Shown: piece after piece, positions 53,478 through 61,364 of the stretch
Numbering within the stretch: position 1 is the stretch's first letter
Layout of the letters: each line of letters starts with the position of its first letter
Source: Rhodococcus tibetensis
Lineage (GTDB): Bacteria > Actinomycetota > Actinomycetes > Mycobacteriales > Mycobacteriaceae
Direction: 5' to 3'
Assembly (NCBI RefSeq): GCF_024438035.1
Contig: NZ_JANFQF010000022.1
Span: 41,768-105,767, forward strand
Length of the DNA stretch: 64,000 nt
Program-made: the position numbers and the translations under genes
The notes under the pieces: generated by a model
The model's database searches: none
Seen by the model: only the letters and a program-made list of their open reading frames with translations
Told to the model about the DNA's origin: nothing

Positions 53478-54556
53478 CACCACAGCCAGCACGTCCCGGC
53501 GTTCGCGATGTGCGCGCCGACGACGCATTCGACATCGATGCGTTCAGCATCTGGTTGCGCACCCATGTCCCGGACGAGCCCCTGATCGGGGTACCGGAAG
53601 TGCGGCAATTCTCGGGCGGCGCTTCTAATTTGACCTATCTGCTCGAGTACGCGGACCGCGAGCTGATCCTCCGTCGCCCACCTGGTGGGCGACGGTCCAA
53701 AGGCGCCCACGACATGAGCCGCGAGTACCGTGTCCAGAGCGCCCTCGCCCCGGTATTCGACTACGCACCGGCCACGGTCGCATTGTGCGAGGATCCCGGC
53801 GTCATCGGGACACCCTTCTACCTGATGGAACGCCTCGACGGGCTCATCCCCCGCAAAGAGCTACCTCCGGAGCTGACCCTGACCCCGGCGCAGGTCCACA
53901 CCATGTGCACCAATGTCCTCGACATTCTCGTCGACCTGCACAAGATCAACCCGGATGCCGCCGAGCTGACCTGGATGTCCAAGGGGCCCGGCTACGTCAC
54001 CCGTCAGATCGCAGGGTGGACGGAGCGCTACCGGGGAGCGAAGACGTGGAACGTCGGCTCATTCGAGTCCGTGATGTCCTGGCTCGATCGCAACCAACCA
54101 CGGGATCGGTCCGCGGTGGTCATCCATAACGATTTCCGGTTCGACAACATTGTCCTGGATCGGACCCAGCCGACCCAGCCCATCGGCCTCCTAGACTGGG
54201 AGATGGCCACGATCGGCGATCCGCTGATGGACCTCGGCGGAGCGCTCGCCTACTGGGTTCAGAACGACGACGGACCGGCGTTCAAGTTCTTTCGACGCCA
54301 ACCTACCCATGTTCGAGGAATGCTCACCCGTGACGAGGTCGTCGAATACTACTGCCGGCAAATGGGCATCGGGCTCGGCGATCGCGAGTGGGCGTTCTAC
54401 GAGGTGTTCGGTCTGTTCCGGCTCGCAGTGATCTGCCAGCAGATCTATTACCGGTACCACCACAAGCAGACCACCAACAAAGCCTTCCGATTCTTCGGCA
54501 TCGCCGTCGTTCTTCTCGAACAGCGTTGTCGCAGCATTATCCGACGGAGCAGATGA
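53474..54556 (+). CDS. APH-domain phosphotransferase, acyl-CoA dehydrogenase-associated
   Basis: 360 residues, aminoglycoside phosphotransferase (kinase-like) fold. Nucleotide loop region FSGGASNLTYLLEY near 52, the Lys replaced by the RELILRRPP pattern with Arg, catalytic HNDFRFDNIV near 218 and metal site LLDWEMATIGDP. This subgroup typically sits with acyl-CoA dehydrogenases (fused in eukaryotic ACAD10/11), where 4-hydroxyacyl-CoAs are phosphorylated for beta-oxidation. That fits lactone-derived hydroxy acids here. Confidence 0.9.
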   Translation: MTPQPARPGVRDVRADDAFDIDAFSIWLRTHVPDEPLIGVPEVRQFSGGASNLTYLLEYADRELILRRPPGGRRSKGAHDMSREYRVQSALAPVFDYAPATVALCEDPGVIGTPFYLMERLDGLIPRKELPPELTLTPAQVHTMCTNVLDILVDLHKINPDAAELTWMSKGPGYVTRQIAGWTERYRGAKTWNVGSFESVMSWLDRNQPRDRSAVVIHNDFRFDNIVLDRTQPTQPIGLLDWEMATIGDPLMDLGGALAYWVQNDDGPAFKFFRRQPTHVRGMLTRDEVVEYYCRQMGIGLGDREWAFYEVFGLFRLAVICQQIYYRYHHKQTTNKAFRFFGIAVVLLEQRCRSIIRRSR

Positions 54557-54557
54557 G

Positions 54558-56048
54558 ATGACCAGCGACCCCACCTCGATCGTTGCCATCGGCCACCTCC
54601 CCCACGCCACAGGTGGCATCGACTTCCCGTTAGTGTCGAACGCTCGGCCCACGACCCCGGTGCTGACCCGGATTCTGGCTGATGCCTCGGGAACCACGTC
54701 GCAGGACCTCCGACGACGCGTCCTCGAGAGCGCGACCTGGCGCACCGACTACGCCACTCTGCTCGCGGAACTCACCAGCGCCTCCGCACGGGAGACCCCG
54801 ACCGCATACACCATTGCCACCGAGGGGCTCGCTTCCGCGCGGCGGAACATGATCTGGGCCCACGGGACAGCGGAATCCCCCCTCGACGACCTCGATGTCT
54901 CCAGTGGCCAGGCGTGGGACCCCGGTATGGAGACCGTCACCGGGACAGGCAGACCGGTGATGCAGCTGCAGGTGCCCTATCGAGGACGGCAACTGGCCGG
55001 TTCGGCGCTGCTCGATCAGCTCGACGTGTGGGTCGCCGAGGGAACCGGTGAGCCATCGTTCCGTGATGCCATCGCCCGCGTCGTCGCGCATCCCGAATGG
55101 CTCCCCGCACCGGGCCGTCGGATCGTCCTCATCGGCGCCGGAGCCGAACTCAGTCCCCTTGCCCCGCTGACCACATGGGGTGCGGACGTTCTCGCAATCG
55201 ATGTCGCAGGCTCGGACCTTTGGCGCCGCATCGGCGACCTCGCCGGCGCCGGAGCGGGCACCGTCCAGTGGCCCCTCCGCCCGGACGGCACACCCGGCCT
55301 TGACGTCACCTCACATTTGCGTGAGCTGACCGCCTGGCTCAACCAAGCTGCCGACGACGCACCGTTGGTGCTCGGGATGTACGCCTACGCCGATCGCGGA
55401 GCACACGTCCGCGTGACGATGGCGGTAGACCTTATGGCAACGCACCTGTGCACCGTCAATCCGGAAACGTCCCTCTCGTATCTCGCGACCCCCACAGACG
55501 CCTTCGTCGTACCCCGCGAGGTCGTCCACGCCGGGCACGCTGCCTGGCGCGACCGCGGAGCGCTCAAGCACCTGCAGTGGCTCGCCCGCTGCGCGAGCCG
55601 AGGCGCCCTATTCCAGCCGTCCTACACCACACTGCACGAAAACGGGACCGGCATCGCGGACATCCTCGTCCCCCAACAGGGACCCAGCTACGCCCTCGCC
55701 AAACGCCTGCAACGATGGCGCGGCATCATCGCTGAACACGACGGCCACCCGGTGTCGTTCAACGTCGCGCCGGCCTCGTGGACTCGCTCAGTCACCCGCA
55801 ACCGAGTATTGGCCGCCGCGTATCGCGGGGCACGCCACTTCCGTGTCGAAGTGTTCGAGCCCGACACCTGCCGTGTCCTCATGGCCGCTCTACTCGTCCA
55901 TGACCTGCATCACCGACCCGGCACTCGGCCACACCCTGAAGCACTCTTCAGCGACCAAGCGCTTCATGGCGGGCTGTGGCGTAGTGCGTACGAACCGAAA
56001 TCGGCATTGGGATTCGCCGCACTGCTCGGAGCACTCACCCCGCATTAG
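54558..56048 (+). CDS. Uncharacterised protein closing the catabolic operon (496 aa)
   Basis: 496 residues, ATG one base after the previous stop. Not recognised. A Rossmann-like stretch sits near 190-215 (GRRIVLIGAGAELSPLAPLTTWGADVLAID), followed by conserved-looking TVQWPLRPDG and a C-terminal segment with HFRVEVFEPDTCRVLMAALLVHDLHH. No signal peptide or membrane helix. The dinucleotide- or SAM-binding look and the position last in a lipid/ketone-type operon suggest an enzyme, but no catalytic motif is clear. Confidence 0.75.
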   Translation: MTSDPTSIVAIGHLPHATGGIDFPLVSNARPTTPVLTRILADASGTTSQDLRRRVLESATWRTDYATLLAELTSASARETPTAYTIATEGLASARRNMIWAHGTAESPLDDLDVSSGQAWDPGMETVTGTGRPVMQLQVPYRGRQLAGSALLDQLDVWVAEGTGEPSFRDAIARVVAHPEWLPAPGRRIVLIGAGAELSPLAPLTTWGADVLAIDVAGSDLWRRIGDLAGAGAGTVQWPLRPDGTPGLDVTSHLRELTAWLNQAADDAPLVLGMYAYADRGAHVRVTMAVDLMATHLCTVNPETSLSYLATPTDAFVVPREVVHAGHAAWRDRGALKHLQWLARCASRGALFQPSYTTLHENGTGIADILVPQQGPSYALAKRLQRWRGIIAEHDGHPVSFNVAPASWTRSVTRNRVLAAAYRGARHFRVEVFEPDTCRVLMAALLVHDLHHRPGTRPHPEALFSDQALHGGLWRSAYEPKSALGFAALLGALTPH

Positions 56049-56576
56049 GGTGGCGCCGATACGTGCCGAACGGGCACTGACCTCAGCGGCCGGTCCGCGC
56101 CGTCACCACAGGATGAGTACCTGAACGAGATCAATTGGATCGCATCACCCACCCGTCGCCGGACGGATCCACCGTCACCCGCGCGCCCGCCAACGGTGGC
56201 AGCGTCTACTTCTCGATCACCCTCCCCACCCCGGCCCAGCTCTACGTACTCGTTGCCGTGTCCTTCGGCCTCGCGGCGCTGGCGGTCTCTCGGCTCCGTG
56301 TGGAGCGCACCGAGGCAACCACCACCACGACTACGGAACCATCACTGACGACGCACTGAGATAGGAGGCGCGATCCGGTCTGCCGAGCGAGAGGGCGCGC
56401 AGACTTTTTTCGCCGAGTTGGGTCGCGGGCAAACCGCGCAGTGGGTATCTTGAAATTCACCGGACGGTGGCGTTGTGCTCCGAGGGGTCGACGTCACCGC
56501 TCCAGTGACCGCTCGCGAGCTCGGCAGCCGGCTCGACGACGGCGCATCTGCATTGATCACGAGAGGTGGTCGAGCT
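56049..56576. other. Gap between catabolic operon and cyclopropane synthase
   Basis: About 530 bases. It holds one doubtful small ORF (56135-56359). The remainder contains no supported gene and should carry the promoter of the methyltransferase. Confidence 0.5.
56135..56359 (+). CDS. Possible small membrane protein (74 aa)
   Basis: TTG-initiated frame coding a polar ~25-residue start, then one hydrophobic helix (ITLPTPAQLYVLVAVSFGLAALAVSRL) and a Thr-rich tail. No strong ribosome site; family unknown. Listed because the membrane helix and codon pattern look non-random. Confidence 0.3.
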   Translation: MDRITHPSPDGSTVTRAPANGGSVYFSITLPTPAQLYVLVAVSFGLAALAVSRLRVERTEATTTTTTEPSLTTH

Positions 56577-57440
56577 ATGGCGAAGCTGACCCCGTTCTAC
56601 GCCGATGTGCAGTCGCACTACGACTTGTCGGATGAATTCTTCGCCCTGTTCCTCGATCCCACCCGTACCTACAGCTGTGCGTACTTCGAACGGGACGAGA
56701 TGACTCTCGAGGAGGCACAGCTCGCCAAAGTCGATCTCGCGTTGGGTAAGTGCGAGCTGCGCCCGGGCATGACTTTGCTCGATGTGGGGTGTGGCTGGGG
56801 GTCGACCATGTTGCGGGCAATCGAGAAGTACGGGGTCGACGTCATCGGGTTGACGTTGAGCCGTAACCAGTTCGAGTACGTCGACGAAGTGTTCTCACGA
56901 CTACCGAGCGGAGGTCCAACGGCCGAGGTGCGCCTGCAGGGCTGGGAAGATTTCGACGAACCGGTGGATCGGATCGTCAGTATCGGCGCGTTCGAACACT
57001 TCCGGCGTGAACGCTACGACACCTTCTTCGAACGGTGCCAGACGATACTTCCCGAAGACGGCCGGATGTTGCTGCACACCATTACTCAGATCAACCGTCA
57101 TCGAATCCGGGAACTGGGCTTGCCCATCAACCGGGAGGTCCTGCTTTTCGGGCAGTTCATCCAGCACGAAATATTCCCGGGCGGTCAACTGCCGGAACCG
57201 GAATGGGTAGTGGCAGGTGCGGAAAAGGCGGGATTCACGGTGGACCGGATACAGCCGCTGCAGCAGCATTACGCGCGGACGCTGGATTTGTGGGCGACCG
57301 CACTGGCCGAGCACCGCTCCGAGGCGATCACGACCGCCTCGGAGCAGACCTACGACACCTACATGAAGTACCTGAGCGGTTGCGCCGACTACTTCCGCGA
57401 CGGTTACGTCGACGTCATGCAGTTCAGCCTTTCGACATGA
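56577..57440 (+). CDS. Cyclopropane-fatty-acyl/mycolic acid methyltransferase-like
   Basis: 287 residues from ATG 56577 (MAKLTPFYADVQSHYDLSDEF), the normal start of the mycobacterial CmaA/MmaA family. SAM-binding motif LLDVGCGWGS near 70; SIGAFEHF motif near 135, where the family has the bicarbonate-site region; C-terminal YFRDGYVDVMQFSL is typical. It methylates or cyclopropanates unsaturated lipids. GAGAGG lies upstream. Stop overlaps the dehydratase ATG, pairing lipid modification with chain elongation. Confidence 0.93.
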   Translation: MAKLTPFYADVQSHYDLSDEFFALFLDPTRTYSCAYFERDEMTLEEAQLAKVDLALGKCELRPGMTLLDVGCGWGSTMLRAIEKYGVDVIGLTLSRNQFEYVDEVFSRLPSGGPTAEVRLQGWEDFDEPVDRIVSIGAFEHFRRERYDTFFERCQTILPEDGRMLLHTITQINRHRIRELGLPINREVLLFGQFIQHEIFPGGQLPEPEWVVAGAEKAGFTVDRIQPLQQHYARTLDLWATALAEHRSEAITTASEQTYDTYMKYLSGCADYFRDGYVDVMQFSLST

Positions 57441-57970
57441 CAGCCGAGCTGACGGTGAGCGACCGGGTTGCGGCCCTGGTCGGGTACACCTATCGAATGC
57501 CGGGATACTACGAGGTCGGCCGGGAGAAGATCCGTGAGTTCGCTGATGCGGTGCACGACGATCACCCGGCCCACCACACAGAGAGGGGTGCCGCGGAACT
57601 CGGTTATCGAACGTTGATCGCACCGATCACCTTCACCTCCATTCTGGGTTCGATTGTCCAACAGCAGCTTTTCACCGAGTTCGTCACCGTCTACGACCTG
57701 AGCCAGGTCTTGCACACCGATCAACGCCTCGTAGCACACAGACCCGTTCGGGTGGGAGACCAACTCCACTGCGAGTCCACTCTCGAGTCGTTCCGGCAGT
57801 CTCACGGACAGGATGTCCTCGTGTTCCGGAACGAAATCACCGATGGTGACGGCGGCGCCGTGCAGACGTCTTGGACGACGATGATCGCCCGCAGCGGCGG
57901 CGTGATCGACGAGGCACTCGCCGGCGTCGTCGCCGATATCATGCGCCGCCGTCCGCCACGTCTGTGCTGA
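57437..57970 (+). CDS. MaoC/HadA-like hydroxyacyl dehydratase
   Basis: 177 residues, FAS1-like dehydratase domain (hot-dog fold) as in HadA/HadC of mycobacterial FAS-II. Family features: REKIREFADAVHDDHPAHH near 29-48, with the catalytic-type Asp/His region, and APITFTSIL, VHTDQRLVAHRPVRVGDQL. HadA-type subunits usually need a HadB hydratase partner, not visible nearby. Overlaps the cyclopropane synthase by four bases, so a role in mycolate or fatty acid remodelling is likely. Confidence 0.85.
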   Translation: MTAELTVSDRVAALVGYTYRMPGYYEVGREKIREFADAVHDDHPAHHTERGAAELGYRTLIAPITFTSILGSIVQQQLFTEFVTVYDLSQVLHTDQRLVAHRPVRVGDQLHCESTLESFRQSHGQDVLVFRNEITDGDGGAVQTSWTTMIARSGGVIDEALAGVVADIMRRRPPRLC

Positions 57971-58009
57971 TTTCGGCCCTGACTCAGCAGCGTCGCATGG
58001 TGGCAACGA

Positions 58010-58957
58010 TCAACCGGAACCATAGAGTCCGGCGAGTTCGTCGCCGATTCGTGCGAGTTCGGATTGCACCGACGGTGGTTCGAGAACCTCGACGAGGAAA
58101 CCCCACCCGGCGAGGTTGCGGGCGATGTCCAACGGGGTAGGCGCGGCGAGGCGGACGCGCACGCGGCCGTCGTCGAGCTCGGCGTCGGTGTGGCAGTGCC
58201 GCCCGAAGTGGTCGCGCAGTATGGGCACGAACCGGGCTTCGATGAGGACGGTGGCCCAGGTGCGCGACCGCTTCTCCTCCATTTCTCCCACGACCTGCTC
58301 CCACGCGGCGGCGAGGGCGAAGTCGTCCGGCCGCTCGGCCGGTTGGTCGGTGTGCTCGCTCGCAACGATGCGGTCGACCCGGAACGTGCGCTGACCTTTG
58401 TCGGTTCCGGCGAGCAGGTACCACGTGTCGTCTTTGTCGACCAGCCCCCACGGGTCGACGAGACGCTCGGATCGCTGTCGGGCGCTGTTGCTGTAGGTCA
58501 GACGAACTTTGCGTCGGCGGATCACGGCGTCCCGCAGAAGGTCGACCATCTCGGGTCGGCGGCGGCCCCGCTCACCCCACCGGGTGGGGTCGATCATCGT
58601 GGCGCTCGCGGCCGCCTCCGCATCGGCCCGGAAAGTCTGTGGAAGGGCTCGCACAAGTTTGCGCATCGCCGCTTTCGCCTCGTCCGAGACGGCCGCGGCC
58701 GGACCCACAAGTAGAAACAGGGCTTGGGCCTCTGTTGCCGACAGACCGCTCAGGTCGGTGCGCGCGCCACCGACGAGTGACCAACCGCCTCCGCGTCCGG
58801 GCTGCGGATAGACCGGAATGCCCGCGGCCGACAAGGCTTCCAGATCGCGACGAGCGGTAGCGACGGACACTTCGAGTTCCTCGGCGAGCTCGGCAGCGGT
58901 TACGCGTCCACGCGACTGCATGAGCAGGAGGGTGGCCACGAGCCGGTCTGCGCGCAT
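58010..58957 (-). CDS. WYL-domain regulator (YafY-like)
   Basis: 315 residues. N-terminal winged helix (VTAAELAEELEVSVATARRDLEAL, about 19-42), then a WYL domain (~140-230: DTWYLLAGTDKGQRTFRVDRI) and a C-terminal WCX-like extension. WYL proteins sense nucleic acids or small ligands and act as repressors or activators. Divergent from the VOC gene, with a perfect dyad in the 90-base gap. Confidence 0.92.
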   Translation of the reverse strand: MRADRLVATLLLMQSRGRVTAAELAEELEVSVATARRDLEALSAAGIPVYPQPGRGGGWSLVGGARTDLSGLSATEAQALFLLVGPAAAVSDEAKAAMRKLVRALPQTFRADAEAAASATMIDPTRWGERGRRRPEMVDLLRDAVIRRRKVRLTYSNSARQRSERLVDPWGLVDKDDTWYLLAGTDKGQRTFRVDRIVASEHTDQPAERPDDFALAAAWEQVVGEMEEKRSRTWATVLIEARFVPILRDHFGRHCHTDAELDDGRVRVRLAAPTPLDIARNLAGWGFLVEVLEPPSVQSELARIGDELAGLYGSG

Positions 58958-58975
58958 AAGTGAAGTCTCCTCCAG

Positions 58976-59000
58976 AAAGTGCTCAGTTGGTGAGCACTTT
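58976..59000. promoter_or_regulatory. Dyad between WYL regulator and VOC gene
   Basis: AAAGTGCTCA-5-TGAGCACTTT, perfect 10-base arms, 18 bases from the regulator ATG and 48 from the VOC ATG. Best candidate operator for the WYL protein. Confidence 0.65.
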
Positions 59001-59047
59001 GGGACGGAAGATGGTTCCTATCACTCACCGATGGAAGGAACCCACCG

Positions 59048-59470
59048 ATGTTGCGAGGACTCACCACCGTCAACTTCTTCGCCGACGACCTGTCGGCTGC
59101 ACGGGACTGGTACACCGAACTGCTGGGCATCGAGCCATACTTCGTGCGCGAGGTACAGGGAGCGCCCGCATACATCGAGTTCCGGATCGGCGACTACCAG
59201 AACGAGTTGGGGATCATCGACCGGCGGTTCGCGGCAGAGGGCCGGACCGGTGAGGCGGGCGCGGGAATGACCTATTGGGCGGTGGACGATGTCGAGGCGG
59301 CCTTCGAACGGTTGGTTTCGCTGGGTGGCACTGTGCATGCCAAGCCGGTCGAGCACGGACCCGGATTCGTCACCGCCTCCGTCGTCGACCCGTTCGGCAA
59401 CGTCCTCGGTGTGATGTACAACCAGCACTACCTCGACGTCGTGGCATCCCAAGACGGGAGCATGAGGTGA
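59048..59470 (+). CDS. VOC family (glyoxalase-like) protein
   Basis: 140 residues with the paired beta-alpha-beta modules of VOC proteins: LTTVNFFADDLSAARDWYTELLG near 5-27 and the closing VVDPFGNVLGVMYN. Metal ligand positions are not all typical, so a binding or resistance role is possible. Divergent from the WYL regulator and overlapping the OmdA-like gene (TGA at 59468-59470 within the next GTG), so the pair is probably induced together. Confidence 0.88.
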   Translation: MLRGLTTVNFFADDLSAARDWYTELLGIEPYFVREVQGAPAYIEFRIGDYQNELGIIDRRFAAEGRTGEAGAGMTYWAVDDVEAAFERLVSLGGTVHAKPVEHGPGFVTASVVDPFGNVLGVMYNQHYLDVVASQDGSMR

Positions 59471-60039
59471 GCACCGTGTCCGCCCGCACGTCCGCCGAAT
59501 GGCGTGCCTGGCTGGCCCGCAACTGTCAGTCCGAGAATGAAGTGTGGCTCGTCCTTCACCACAAGGACAGTGGCACCGCAAGCGTGCGCTATTCCGAGGC
59601 GATCGAGCAGGCGTTGTGCTACGGATGGATCGACGGATTGCATCGCAAGAATGATGCGAACAGTTCCCGACTGCGCTTCACTCCGCGCACCGAGCGGAGT
59701 TCGTGGAGCCGGATAAATCGAGAGCGTGCGACGCGAATGATCGAGCTCGGCCTGATGACCGAGCACGGTCAGGCCTTGATCGACCTCGCCATGGCCAAGG
59801 GAACCTGGCAGGTGCTCCCCGACCACGAAAGTGCCGCGATACCGAACGATCTGCGCGAGTTGCTCGATCGAAACAGTGCCGCCCGCATCAACTTCGAGGC
59901 TTTTCCGCCGTCGTCGAAACGGCTGATCCTGGAGTGGATCGCGAAGGCGAAAAGGCCGGACACCAGGCGGCGCCGGATCGATCGAACGGTCACGCTCGCC
60001 GAGGTGAACGTCCGCGCCAATCATCCCGGAACGCAGTGA
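59467..60039 (+). CDS. YdeI/OmpD-associated (OmdA) family protein
   Basis: 190 residues from GTG 59467, overlapping the VOC stop. Family signature VRYSEAIEQALCYGWIDGLHRKND near 40-62 and the C-terminal RLILEWIAKAKRPDTRRRRIDRTVTLA, both diagnostic of the YdeI/OmdA group. Function in the cell is poorly known; the domain resembles a small-ligand or lipid binder. Second gene of the WYL-controlled pair. Confidence 0.9.
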   Translation: MSTVSARTSAEWRAWLARNCQSENEVWLVLHHKDSGTASVRYSEAIEQALCYGWIDGLHRKNDANSSRLRFTPRTERSSWSRINRERATRMIELGLMTEHGQALIDLAMAKGTWQVLPDHESAAIPNDLRELLDRNSAARINFEAFPPSSKRLILEWIAKAKRPDTRRRRIDRTVTLAEVNVRANHPGTQ

Positions 60040-60152
60040 TCGGTCACTCCGCGATTCTGTCTCCCTGCGATCGGTGAACGCGTCCGAGCGGACTCGTCAC
60101 GGGCGGGGACGCACGCTCCGTGCCTGCGCCTTCCGTCGCGTCGCAGGGCAAG

Positions 60153-61133
60153 ATGAGTGGCATGAGTATTGCGAGGCGGTTGGACGCCCTTCAGCGGCGT
60201 CATCCGGCGCTGGGGTTCCCGATCGCCGTGTTGTACAAGTTCCTCGACGATCAGGGCGTCTATCTCGCCGCGTTGATCGCGTACTACGGCTTTATCTCGC
60301 TTTTCCCGTTGCTGCTTCTTCTGTCCACGCTTCTCGGTTTCGTTCTCGCCGGCAACCCGGGGCTGCAGCAGGACATCATCGATTCCGCGCTGCGGCAGTT
60401 CCCTGCGATCGGGGCCGATCTGGCCAGCCCGGATCGGATCGGTGGTGGAATGACCGGTTTGGTGATCGGTGTGGTCGGCGCCCTGTACGGAGGCCTCGGC
60501 GTCGCGTTGGCGTGCCAGAACGCGATGAACACCGCATGGTCGGTGCCTCGTCATCAACGGCCGGACCCCATCCGCGCCCGCGGTGAGGGGTTGCTGCTCC
60601 TCGGCACGATCGGTCTCGCGATCCTCGGCACCGCCGCGATCGCCGGCATCGGTGCCGCGGCACATCTCGACGGACCGTTCAGTGTTCTTCTCATCGTCGC
60701 GACTCTGGTCTTGAATTCCGGAATCTTCATCCTCGCGTTCCGGCTCACCACCGCACGGCCGTTGTCCAACGCTGAAGTAGCGCCCGGGGCGGTGGCAGCG
60801 GCAGTGTTGTGGCAGATGCTGCAAACGTTCGGTGCCTTCTATGTCAGCAGTGTGATGCGCACCGCGTCTGTGACGAACGGTGTATTCGCCATCGTCTTGG
60901 GACTATTGGCGTTTCTGTTCCTCGCCGGGGTCGCGATAGTGCTGTGTGTCGAGATCAACGTGGTGAGGGTGGACAAGTTGCATCCCCGCGCCCTGCTCGC
61001 ACCGTTCACCGACAATGTCGATCTCATCGAAGGGGACAAACGCACCTTCAACGATCAGGCGCAGGCGCAGCGTGCCGTCGCGCACGAAGACATCCAGGTG
61101 ACCTTCGACGACAGGCCCGCCGACCGCAGCTGA
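60153..61133 (+). CDS. YihY/UPF0761 family membrane protein
   Basis: ~326 residues from ATG 60153 (a second ATG three codons on is equally possible). About six membrane helices, with family motifs LAALIAYYGFISLFPLLLLL, ALYGGLGVALACQNAMN and LWQMLQTFGAFYVS. Once misnamed RNase BN; function unproven. The cytosolic tail is acidic and polar. Monocistronic with a methyltransferase remnant behind it. Confidence 0.9.
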   Translation: MSGMSIARRLDALQRRHPALGFPIAVLYKFLDDQGVYLAALIAYYGFISLFPLLLLLSTLLGFVLAGNPGLQQDIIDSALRQFPAIGADLASPDRIGGGMTGLVIGVVGALYGGLGVALACQNAMNTAWSVPRHQRPDPIRARGEGLLLLGTIGLAILGTAAIAGIGAAAHLDGPFSVLLIVATLVLNSGIFILAFRLTTARPLSNAEVAPGAVAAAVLWQMLQTFGAFYVSSVMRTASVTNGVFAIVLGLLAFLFLAGVAIVLCVEINVVRVDKLHPRALLAPFTDNVDLIEGDKRTFNDQAQAQRAVAHEDIQVTFDDRPADRS

Positions 61134-61138
61134 GACGT

Positions 61139-61330
61139 TGCGACGTTCGCGGACTCGAGGTCGAATTCGCTGCGGATGACGCGTTCCAGCTGGTTCACGT
61201 GGGCGCACCTTCGAGACGATGCTGGACTGCGGACTGTTCCACACCTTCGATGACGACGAGCGGCCCGCATACGCGGTGAGTCTGGCGTCGGTGACCGAGC
61301 ACGACGCGGGACTGGTCGGCTTCGGTGTCG
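61139..61330 (+). pseudogene. SAM-dependent methyltransferase remnant
   Basis: Two frame pieces match the middle of a class I methyltransferase: RGLEVEFAADDAFQL in one frame, then TFETMLDCGLFHTFDDDERPAY and AVSLASVTEHDAG in another. No start, no SAM-binding GxGxG segment and no C-terminus. A short dead fragment between YihY and the FHA-ABC gene. Confidence 0.65.
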
Positions 61331-61364
61331 CTTCATCCGCGAGCGACCGTGGCTGCGTGAGACG

